DNA from: Sceloporus undulatus
Lineage: Eukaryota > Chordata > Lepidosauria > Squamata > Phrynosomatidae
Length of the DNA: 64,000 nt
Direction of reading: 5' to 3'
Assembly (NCBI RefSeq): GCF_019175285.1
Contig: NC_056528.1
Location: forward strand, 48,800,353-48,864,352
Part shown: positions 12,438 through 23,600 of the stretch, piece after piece
Layout: every line of letters begins with the position of its first letter
Numbering within the stretch: the stretch's first letter is position 1
The notes under the pieces: generated by a model
Told to the model about the DNA's origin: nothing
What the model saw: the letters and a program-made list of their open reading frames with translations, nothing else
Databases searched by the model: none
Translations under genes and position numbers: made by a program

Positions 12438-12467
12438 ATGGCCGCGTGGCTTCTCTCTCCGCCATGA
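12438..12467 (+). promoter_or_regulatory. 9-codon uORF overlapping the ALG13 start
   Basis: ATG at 12438 reads MAAWLLSPP and stops at TGA 12465-12467, which overlaps the ALG13 ATG at 12464-12466 as ATGA. The uATG has T at -3 and G at +4, so it is moderate to weak, while the main ATG sits in GCCATGA. The layout suits leaky scanning or termination-reinitiation (inference). Confidence 0.6.
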
Positions 12468-12544
12468 AGTCCGCCTTCGTGACCGTGGGCACCACCAGCT
12501 TCGACGACCTCGTCGCCGCCGTCACGGCCCCAGAAGCTCTGCAG
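12464..12544 (+). CDS. ALG13: ALG13 exon 1
   Basis: Residues 1-27, starting [16 protein letters not shown], the conserved first strand and glycine-rich turn of the ALG13 GT28 fold. It ends in CAG at 12542-12544 and is followed by GCGAGT, a GC-type donor in otherwise good context. Phase 0 fits exon 2; using the GT four bases later would shift the frame. Confidence 0.95.
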
Positions 12545-15500
12545 GCGAGTCCTTTAGGTTCGGCTTCCCAAGGAAGGGCGGAAGAGGCCGCTGACGCCAA
12601 GCGTTGCGTCACTTCCGGCGCCGTTCTTCACCCTCCTCCCTTACACTCTATGGTTGCTGTGCCTTTATTTAAACCTACGCTGTAGAAACAATGCAGTTTT
12701 TGACACCGCTTTAAGGGCAGCAGCCCCATATTATGGGATCTTGGGATTTGTAGTTTCACAAGGTCCGGGGACTCCTCCTCACCCAAACTACAAATCCCAG
12801 GATTCCACAGGATGCAGCTGCAGTCCTTAAAATGGTGTTCAACGTTAGGGAATTCTGGGAATTGTAGTTTATTGTGGCCCCAAAGCTCTCTCTGACAAAG
12901 ACCCAATACACGCCAGGAATAACCCAGTTTGAGACCGTTTTAACTGCCCTGGCTCAGTGCTAGGGAATCCTGGGAACTGTAGTTTTGTAAGACATTTGAG
13001 CCTTCTCTGTCAGAGGACTCTGGTGCCACAATAAACTACAGTTCCCAGAATTCCCTAGCATTGAGCATTGGGCAGTTAAAGCAGTCTCAAACTGAGATAT
13101 CTCTGCAGTGTGTTTTCAGACTGATGTAAGCTCATGCTTCGTAGTCATTTTGGAATTCCTCCTGGAGGACAGAAGTACATGAAATGTAGGACATGTCCTG
13201 GAAAATGAAAATGCCTGGTCAAGCTGCCTCTGTCTCATCTGTGAGCTAAGTAACTTTTACAGCAAAGATGATGGGCCTCATATGGCTCTCTGGATGCTGT
13301 GGGACTGCAAGTCCCATTAGCCCTAGCCAATGGCAAGGAATGCTGCCCATTGTGGCACATTACAAGGGCCACGTCTTTCTCACTCCATTTTAGAGCATCC
13401 GATACCATCTTGCATTTAGTATGGCTGAGTCCAAACTCTGTGCTTAAGTGGTTCCTCCTTTTCCGTTGCAGGTTTTACGGGATCTTGGCTATGGCAAGCT
13501 GGTCCTTCAGGTGGGCAGGGGCTCCGTGTGCCCAGACCCCTTCAGCACAGCCGCCTTCACCCTGGAAGTCTTCAGGTTCAAGAACACGCTCGCTGAAGAC
13601 GTGCGAGCGGCGGATCTTGTCATAAGCCACGCAGGTAACAGTGTGTTAGTGATCACCTCTCACGCAAAAACGTGAAACCCCGTCATTGTGTTCAGATTGC
13701 CATCAGATTACACTTCCAGTTTCCCTTGTCTGATAACATCCAGTGTCTGGGTCAGAATTGAGGAGTTTTGTTTGTTTGTTTGTATTGCTGTTCAGTGTTG
13801 CTCTTCTATTTCTACAGGGGCCGGCAGCTGTTTGGAGGTCTTGGAAGCTGGCAAACCCCTTCTGGTGGTTGTCAATGACAAACTAATGGACAACCATCAG
13901 TTAGAATTGGCAAGGCAGCTGCACAGAGATGGGCATCTTTTTTACTGCAGTAGCAGGTATGCTGCTGGGCTCTCATTTAACACCCCTTTGGCTTTATTGG
14001 TTTCTTTCTCAATTACATTTAGTGCCATGGTATTTTTTAATGTACACTGTAGGACTACTGCAGTTTGACACCACTTTAACTGCTGTGGTTCAATGCTATT
14101 GATTTCTGGGATGTGTAGGGTTGTTTTAGTCTTCTATGTCAGAGAGCTCTGGTGCCACAACAAACTAGAAATCCCAGGATTCCATAGGATGGAGTCGTGA
14201 GTATTAAAGTGGTATCAGCATCCTTTTAGGCCTTTTCCCACTCAGCTCTGCTTGGTGGCTGGAAGGAAACATCTCAATGGGACTTTTCACATTCAACTGT
14301 GATTCCGCTTTTAACAGCCATGGTCTCCATCCTATACAGTCCTAGGATTTGTAGTTTGGGGAGGAATATTTAGGTTTCTCAGCCAGAAAGCTCAGCACCG
14401 AACCAGACTACAAACCCCAGGATCCCAAAGGATGCAGCCATGTCAGTTAAAGTGGATTCATGAACCACTTTAATAGAATTGTGTATAAAGGATGCAGCCA
14501 TGTGTGTTAAAGTGTCGTGTTATAGTTCCCTGTAAATGAAAACTGCCCCATTTCATGCTCCAGAAAATGTCAGTATTACTGGCTAGAAAAGGAAAGATAA
14601 AGAAAGAAGAAGGTGAAAAGGGAGGTAAAAGGGAAACATTAAGGCCAGGTGATCATGAGTTTGTCACAGATTTAAAAAGCACACACTTCGAAAAGCCTTG
14701 CTGAGGAAACGGAGCATCGATTTTGAGGAGCACCACCATGAAGCGATATCACAGAACCATTTTGTTTTTAACATTTACACATCAGTCTGTTGGCCCCTTG
14801 TGTAAATAATGCTGTTTGATCAGCTTTCTCAACTTCAGTCTGCTCTGGTAAGTATTCCACACAGATATTCATGGGTTGGGGCTGGTGGAGGGGAGAGACG
14901 GCCAAATCAAAGACGTATGATAAAGTGAAGACCAATGAAGTTTCTATTAGCTGTTCGCACAAAGCTTATTAGTCTGTAGTGATAGTGTGTTGTTGTTGTG
15001 TGCCTTCAAGTCATTTCTGACTTATGGCAACTCTAAGGCAAACCTATGACAGACTTTTCTGAGGGCCGAGTGTGTGTGACTTGCCCAAGATCACCTAGTA
15101 GTTTTCATGGTAAAGTGGGCATTTGAATCCTGGTCTCCAGAGTTACAATCCGACACTCAAACCGCTGTTGCATGTTTTATTGGACCTGTTTTTAAACTAC
15201 TGTCTTGTGTATAAAATTATGCTTCTTGTGCTTTGTTGTTCTCAGAGTCTTTTTTTTAAACAGCAGGATAAATCCTCTTATCAATAAACAACTAAAATTC
15301 ATGGCAGCTACAAAGAGCTGTGCCTCTGGGTATCCTTTCTCATACCCTACTTCCCATATGGTCAGGAACAAGCCACCCTTCGTAAGCATAAGCCTCAGAA
15401 GAGCATCTTCCTTTTTATTCCTCTGCATTTTTACACCACACGCAGGAAAGCTATATTAAAAAGCATCCCTATTTATAAGTTACATTTACATCCCTGCTTT

Positions 15501-18500
15501 CCTCTGACAGCTGAGAAAGACTTGCTCAAGATCAACCAGTGACTTTCATGGCTCAGCGAGGATTAGAACAACGGCTTGGGAGATCTAGCTGCTGCACCAT
15601 AACCACTAGGATACACTGCCCCTGCATCTGGTTCTTCCAAGTTGCTATGAGTGCACAACGTAATGCGAAAACAACACATCAATTGAGGATGTTTTGGCAA
15701 CAATAGGCCAAAACATATTGCAGAAATCATTCAGTTTGAGACCGCTTTAACTGCCCTGGCTCATTGCTTGGGAATTGTAGTTTGTGGTGGCACCAGAGCT
15801 CTCTGATAGAGAAGGCTAAATGTCTCACAAAACTAGTTCCCAGGATTCCCTAGCATTGAACCAGGGCAGTTAAAACAGTGTCAAACTGAATTATTTCTGC
15901 AGTGTGGATTGAACTACAGGCTGAATGCTTCCCTTCCACTAAAAGGTTTTGTTTGGGGGGCTCCTGAAGGTGAATTTCAAGAGGGTGGGGGCTGTTGTGC
16001 CAAGAAAGATGGTGAATTCCTCCCTCTGCAAACAATAATTTGAAAAAGACATATGCTGATGTTATATTAGAATTTGTCATTAACAACATGCCAGCTGTAG
16101 CACAGGTCATCCAGCTGAAGATCACCGATGGTCCGTCTCAAGCTGTGGATCAAAGCTTTGCACCTTCATGAAGCTTAGTCGGTTCTCTTGGGCAGGTCAC
16201 TTGGCTTAATTTATATTTTGACTTATGGCAATGCTATCCTAAGTTATCCTTGACCAAAGTCAGGCTTCCATGGCTGAGTGAGAATTCAAACCCTGGTTCC
16301 CAGACTTACCGCAGCACATTGGCTCACATTTGAAAATGCCATGGCTCAATGCTATGGAATGACGGGTTCTATGTTGTGTGAGCTATTTAGCCTTGTCTCT
16401 CAAGAGAGCCCTGGTGTCACAATATACAAATCTCAGAACTCCCCAGGATGGAGCCATGACAGTTAACCAGTGTCAAACTGCACTTAATTCTGCAGCGTCG
16501 TAGATGCAGCCAGAGTCAACTTAACACACGGTGAGCCATTAAAGTCTGGGAAACCAGGGCAAGATTTATTCAGATGGGGTTTGCCATTGCCTTCCTCTGA
16601 GGCTGAGAGTGTGTGTCTTTGTAGGTTACATATGTGACAAACACTTTCCCCCGATTAACGTACGGTTGGTTGTGTTGTTTCCTTGCAGGGCCCTTGTAGA
16701 GACACTTCAGTCAATGGACTTGTCAACCCTGAAGCCTTTTCCTCCTGGACAGCCAGAAAAATTTGCTGAGTTCTTGGACAAAGCGATTGGCATTTGAATA
16801 AACGGACCTGTGCATTTGATAACTTTACACAGTTCAGCATGTTTGTATCTGTGCATCATGAAATTAAAATTTAGTTGAAATGATCCACCTGGGTTGCATT
16901 CCTTGGGGTTTGTGTGTATAGAATTGTATCCATGAGTACCGGAGACATTTGGCATCCTCCAGGTAAGTATTCCCATTCCCAAACAGCCTTCACCTGGAAG
17001 GTTGAAATAAGGTACTATCACAGGCTGGTTGAGATTTTGGCAGACTGAGGCTGCATCCACATTGCAGAAAGAATCCAGTTTGACACCAAACTGCCATGGC
17101 TCAATGCTATGGGATACTGGGTTTTGTGGCGCCAGAGCTCTCTGACAGAGAAGGCTAAACGTCTGGCAGGACTAGTTCTCAGAATTCGCTAGCATTGAGT
17201 AGCGTTAAACTGGATCATTTCTGTCGTGTGTTTTGGAGCTCAGTCCTTGGTTCAGTTGCAGCAAAACCAAGTTCAAAATGCAAAAGAAGACGTAAAGTGT
17301 TACTGCAATGCTAGAAGTGTGGAGACTGGAGGCAAACTTAGGGGGATAAGACCCTCATTTTGTCTCTTTCTGAATGGAAAAGGTTGGGCCTGCTGCAGCT
17401 GTAATGTTCCTTGAGTGGAAGCAGGAGTTTCCGCAGGTGTTGCTGGTCCTGCAGGTCACACACCTGTTGAACTTCTCCCTTGGAGACCCATTAAAGGTGC
17501 AGGAGCCCTGTCCGCTTTGGAATCTGGTCCTTTCCACTTATAATGTGTGCATAATACACAATGACTTGAATTTGGGCAACAGACTGTCATGGTGTGCGAT
17601 GGTGCTTCTGAATTTCCCACTCTCTTCCATGCTGCAGTTCAGCTGCCACATCAACTGCATTCGGAGAGGCCTGGGAGGCACATGGGCATGTTACTCTCTT
17701 GCCCTCAGAGAGAGAGAGGCAAAGGCAAGAAACCAAGGTGGACAATGACAGGGTGGCCACAGGTTGGAAAGGCCTGGAAGGCACGTGGACATGTCACTCT
17801 CTCTCTCAGCCTCAGAGGCTTGGCAAAGGCAAACACTGCCCGGCCCTGGACCAACCTTGCCAAGAGAGAAAGCCCCTGGCAGAGGAGGGTGGCCAGAATC
17901 ATAAGCCCGCAAGAAGGGCCAGCCAGTCCAAGCCCATTCTGCCATGCAGGAACTCTCCATCATCTGCTTAAAGCCTTCCAGAGGCTGGGGAGGCCTGAGA
18001 GGGGAGCCTTTGCCTCGTTGGGGCTGAGCCTGGGAAGCCGCGCAGCTGGGCTGCTGGGAGCGCGCGCCCCCGCCTTGAAAGCAGGGCCCTGGGGCCCTCG
18101 GGAGCGCGCCATTGCCCCACTCTTGCCTCCCTCGCCAAAGGCCTCCTTCGCCTCCTCTCCATTGCGCTGCCTCCCTCTTTTCCTTCCCCCCTTTTCCTTC
18201 CCTCTCTTTTGCACCCCAAAACCTATTGGAGAACTGGGTGCCTGCCTTCCTTGCCTGGCTGCTGCCAAGCGAGCTCTTTCTTGCTCTCCCTTTCTTCCAC
18301 TGTTCTTTCCTCCTATCCTTCTTTTTCTTTCTTGCCCTCCTTTTTCTTCCACTTTTCCTTCCTTCCTTTTTCTTCCATTTCTCTTTCCCCTTTTCTTTCT
18401 CCTTCTTTTATTTCCTCATTTCCCTTCCACTTTCCTTCCCCCCTTTCCTCCACTCTCTTCTTCTTCCTTCCTGCCCTCCTTCCTCTTCCACTCTTCTTCT

Positions 18501-19071
18501 TCATCCTCCTCCTCCCCTTTTCCACTCCCTTTTTCCCTCTGGAGGAGGAGACCATGCAGAAAGGCTGGAAGAAGTACTTTGGCCAGAAGTCCCTCTCGGA
18601 GGTGACCATGGACGAGTATCTGGGCAGCTTGGGCCTCTATCGCAAACTTACCGCCAAAGATGCCACCTGCCTCTTTCGGGCCATTTCTGAGCAGGTAACC
18701 CTCAGGCAGCATTGGCAGAGCCCCCCAAAACCAAGCTTCAGGGGCTCCCCTTGGCCCTTTCTGCACCAAATGGGGCTCCATCTCTCTTGGTTTGGGGCAT
18801 AGGGACACCTGGGTTGAAGGTTGTGGTTGGCATCATTTGCAGGTTTATCATTTTGGGGTGCCAAGGCCTTGCGCCCCTTTTGCCAGCCAGGTTTTGGAAG
18901 AAGTTGTGGGGCTGGGAAGAGAAAAGAAAGCCTTGCCATGATGGAGTTCTTCTTCCTATGCCTCACATTGGCATCTTTTCTTTTAATGTCCTTATTAAAG
19001 GGCTTGGCAAGGGTGCCTTGCAAAATAAAAAGCCTTCCCCCCCAGGTTTTTCATCTAGGAAAGACCTTTTA

Positions 19072-19116
<45 letters not shown>

Positions 19117-20599
19117 GAACAGCAACACCAACAACATTTGTTTGTAAGCCCCCCCTTTTGAACCCAAAGGCAAACCATCAGACATATACTACCTTAGTTC
19201 TCTCTTTTAATGTCTTTATCAAAGGGCTTTGCAGGGAGCCTTGCAAAATAAAAAGCCTTTTCCACCAGGTTTTTCATCTGGGGAAAACTTTATTTTATAT
19301 CATCATCATCATCCTTTGTTTGTAACACCCTTTTTACCAAAAAGGCAAACCATCAGACATATATACTTGGATATATAATCCCTTACGTCTTTATTTTAAG
19401 ATGTTTATTAAAAGGGTTTGTGGGGTGCATTGCAAAATTAAAAGGTGGTTCCCCCCAGGTTTCTATCTGGGGAAAACTTTTAATTTAACAACAACAACAA
19501 CAACAACAACAACAGTAATAATAATTGATTGTAACACCCTTTTGACCAAAAAGCAAACCATGAGACATATATAGTCAGACATATAATCCCTTCTTTCTTA
19601 TAATGCCTTTATAATAAAAATGAAAAAGGCGGTGTGAAAATAATGGTGATGGCTTATAATGCCCTTTTTATACATAACCCAGAACGAAACAGTTTAACAC
19701 TGTAAAATGCAAAAGCAATATACTAATATCTGGTAAGGAATACCAAGGAAAGCAGTTGTTTGAAAAACAAACCGAGGAGCGGCAACATTGAGCCATCCTT
19801 CCTCCAAAGCAAAGCAACAATATGACAAGAGGGTGAAACCACAAACCATAAGGTTTGGTTGGCTTTCAAGTCCTTTTTCTGTTTTAGAGAAAACATCATT
19901 TTTTAAAAATACCAATTAATCATATATATGTGTGTATGTGTTTTAGCTGTTATTGCTATTTACACCTTGAGTAGACTTTTAGGTATTGTGAAAGTGTTTG
20001 CACATCGTTGCAGTTCCTGGTTGCGGTTTCCTTTGAGGTGCAAGGCAGGGATAAACTCTTCAGATAGATAGATAGATCTTGGATGTAGTTCTCCTTTCTC
20101 ATCTACACATTGTAGGGCTGAGGTTGCAAGACAGTCGATTTAATGGCTGAGATGAGATTTGTGCCTAATTTATAGCCTCTTAACTCTCACGCTGCACCAT
20201 TTGTTGCAAAGGAACACATTGGGTAGCACTGACCCATTAAAACGAATGGTACTTTAAATTAGTCATGACTAAATGTGTCATCGTGGTTTCATTGGATTTA
20301 CTTTTAAGCACGGTTCCAAGTTAGTCCTTGTGCATTTTTAATCCTGCTTTTTGGCCAGAAATTGGCTCGCCGTGTAATAAACCCGTGGGTAAAAAATGCG
20401 ATCGGAGCACAAATAACATGATTAAGTAACCTTTCCTTGCTATTCACTGCTTATTCCAAGTCTCTAAAGTTCTCTTTGTTTTCGTTTTCGTAGGTCTATG
20501 CTTGTCAGATTCATCATATGGCCGTCCGAAATGCCTGCGTGGCGTTCCTGCGGAAGAACCAGCGGAGTTTTGACTCTGTAAGCATAGCTGTTTATGGCG

Positions 20600-20652
<53 letters not shown>

Positions 20653-23600
20653 ACTTCATAATAAGCATTCTTGGAAGCACAGCTTCAGAAGGTTCTTGCA
20701 CTTGGTATGCAATCCATTAGATGCAAGTTGAGTTTGCAGAAACGTGTTCATTTGCTCTTCAGTTTTAGTGGCTTTGCAAGCTATCCCCATTTTTCCATGT
20801 CATTTCTACCTCTGGTATCGATTGTTCTGATAAAGCAATGCCCAAAAACACATCTATTTTGCTAAGTGTGTTATACCTAGGCTTGCCGTTTGTCCCAGAA
20901 AAAGAGGACAAACCTGGATCTAAGGTTGAAGCAGCAAATCCTGCATTATTCAAGGCAGGAACCAACAACAACTGAAATATGTAATAAAACAATGCTAAAT
21001 GTCAAAAATGTGATGTTTGTGTATGAATTATGGCAACCCTAGATATAGCCATATCCATCGGTGTTTGATTTTTCTTATGTGTCGGAACCTTTATGATGGA
21101 GTTTGCAATTTGGAAATCTGTAGTTGCTTACCTGCCTCAGGTGTTTAGCTGCAAAGCACTATGTAAAGCCTATGGCGCTATACAAATAAATGTGATGATG
21201 GTGTTGATGTGGGAATGTGTTCGACTACATTCATTTTGTGTTGTGAAAAGCACTGTTGATTTATCCTTTAACTCAGAGGTTGCTCAACCACAAAGTTTGA
21301 GGAATACATTACCTATCAGCCTGCACCCTTTGCCTTGATAGCCAGGGCCGATGGGAATTGCAATCCGACCGTATTGCAACCTGCTCCATTTCAAAGGACA
21401 CATCAACCATGCTTTTCCCAACGCTTTGGACTTCCTTTTTAAAAAGAGCGCAGAGTCTATATACTAATCTGGGAGCACTGGCAAAGATGACGCTTCCGTC
21501 TCAGTTGACTCTATTCTCTCTTTGCTTAAGTATGTGGAAGGGTCGTTTGAGAAATACCTGGAGCGGCTTGGAGACCCCAAGGTAAGCCTGGCGTTTTATG
21601 ACACTTTAAGGTTGCACTGAGACGTTGATACCATTATATTTGGAAAGCTTAGTACATGCCCAGCTTGAATAAAGCCTGAAAGCGAGAAACTCCTCGGAGT
21701 CATAAGTGGAGAGAAAATGGTGGCAGGATTCCTCTGAATTTGACCCCAGCAACTGTTGATTTAATTCAAAATTTCCTTTTTTCCTGACTACTACATATTT
21801 TTAAAATACAGTAGTAGCAATACTATAAACAGTGACATTCAGGTTTATAGTTTTAAATACCCTCTATCTCAAGTTTTATTTTTGCAAAACCTAGTACAGT
21901 ACTAACTTAACTACTTCCGTGGAAATATAAGATATACCTCATGCTGTAATTGACCCTCTCTAAATCCAATCCTAAATTCAGCCTCAGCCTAAATATCCTC
22001 CAGAAACCAGACTCCCATCTGATCTTGGAAGCTAAGCCGGGTCAGTTCTGGTTAGTACTTGAATGGAAGACCATCAGTGCCAGAGGAAGCAACTGGCAAA
22101 ACCACCTCTGAGCCTCCGTTGCCTAAGAAATGAATGAGGTTGCCATTAACTGACAAGCAAAGTCACATATCAGCCTCAGAGCTTTGCAACTTGTAAAGAT
22201 ATAGTATTGTTTAGTTGCAGTCGCTGATAAGTGGTTTCATGCTATTTTACAATAATGATTTAACCGCTGTTACTTTCTTGTTGGCGTTGTTTTATATGGT
22301 TGCAATTTGAGTGATTTGTAAGCCGTCTTGAGTTTGAATTTTATAACAGAATGGGAGGACTTCTGTGCTTAAGAGCTAGAAACCTGGAAGTCCTTTCAGG
22401 CTGTTACCTAATGATAAATGTTTTATTGAAGTAGACTCCAGAGCCTTATATTGGAGGGATATCAGTGCAAAATACCTCTCTTACATAACTGAATGCAGAG
22501 TGGTCAGTTATCTTCCCTTCTATACAAACAGGAAAGTGCTGGACAACTAGAAATCAGTGCCTTCTCATTGATCTATAAGTAAGTATTCAATCTTCTAGCA
22601 TCATCCCTCAAGCCTTGTTTTACTATTAGAAGATGCAGATGGCGTAAGGTCCAACTATCACAACCATTGGCACCTTTCGTTTGGGAACCCAACAGAGTTG
22701 CCTCTGTTTACTTGATGCTCATAGTATTAATTTGAAATAGAAAAAGTGTGGAGAGGAGGCCAGAATCCAGTAACTTAAACTCCTCAGATTTGGCACCAGC
22801 CAGACATGATTTTTACTGCTGGGTTTTCTGGAAAGCTTTAAACTGGGAAACTTTCCAGTCTCCTAAATGGAGCATGCTCTAAGTGACACTTCCCAGGCGT
22901 TTCAAACAAGGGAGACTCAACTTGTATTGGATCCAAACTTCTATTCAGTACTTGATTCCTGCCTTGGAAGTGAATGGGTTTGGAGATGTTTTCTGCGGAG
23001 GTGGCAGCACCTTTTCTTTCCTTCCAAAGTTGAAATCGCAATGGAAATATTGCAACAACCAAAGTGGCCCTTGAGCTCTTCTTCTTATAGTGACGTTTCC
23101 AACTAAAAATCTCCCCAACAGACACTTGTTTTTGCCCAATTCAGAGGAAAACATCTGCAACTTTTGGAGGGTAGTGAAGTTGGTTCAGGTCTGTTGATCC
23201 TAGAGAACTGTTTCCAGCCTTTGCTGGTGAACCATTACAGATTATAGTCTCTGCGGTTGCGGTTTGGTCTAAACGTTACATATATTTGCAGCCTTAGAAG
23301 TGTCACTTATGTGTAAGAGGGAAGTGTGGTTATTTTAAACACTTCCAAATACAATGTAGGCTACATTAGACCTTAATTAATAATAATAATAATAAAACCC
23401 CAAAGGGAAATAGAAGCACTGCTTGCTGTGTGCAATCCTGCAAATGCAGTTTGAAGTGCAATGTAATTGTTGCCAACACTTTTGAGCGGGGCACCTTTGC
23501 CTTCCTGTTTGCTAAAGAGAGTTGTCACCTCCAAACAAAATGGATGTACTGTATCTACTTGGTACTACAGAGAGTAAAATGCTCCTTGGGAGTCCTCAAA

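Larger units (their letters stand above)
12330..12640 (+). promoter_or_regulatory. ALG13: ALG13 CpG-rich promoter and exon 1
   Basis: CpG density rises sharply here against AT-rich flanks. No TATA box is visible. A consensus ETS/GABP site ACCGGAAGTG lies at 12387-12396, with an inverted TTCC core near 12370. Inside intron 1 a second cluster at 12604-12619 reads TGCGTCACTTCCGG, which combines ATF/CREB-like and ETS-like cores. These fit a TATA-less housekeeping promoter. The transcription start is inferred to lie within about 12340-12430. Confidence 0.7.
16870..18544 (+). other. ALG13: Stretch between short-form end and OTU module
   Basis: Contains a MITE at 17045-17235, unassigned sequence, a CR1 scrap at about 17905-17985, the CpG-rich patch and the pyrimidine tract. 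Any exon linking exon 3 to exon 5 in frame should lie here; I could not identify one. Confidence 0.6.

Noticed and set aside
12545-12685. Exon 1 reading on past the GC donor
   Set aside because: The frame continues for about 45 codons but diverges from ALG13, and exon 2 joins perfectly in phase 0 at 12544.
17589-18605. 338-codon open frame overlapping the CpG patch and tract
   Set aside because: Frame differs from the OTU exon, composition is low-complexity, and no homology is recognised. The GC- and CT-rich base content explains it.
18209-18802. Long open frame through the pyrimidine tract, continuous with the OTU exon
   Set aside because: C/T-only codons cannot be stops, so openness carries little information. 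The predicted Ser/Phe/Pro repeat looks non-biological. Left open only as a possible upstream extension of exon 5.
22010-22090. 5S rRNA gene
   Set aside because: Only the internal promoter part of 5S is present and it continues into a SINE body, so it is a 5S-derived SINE and not a 5S gene.
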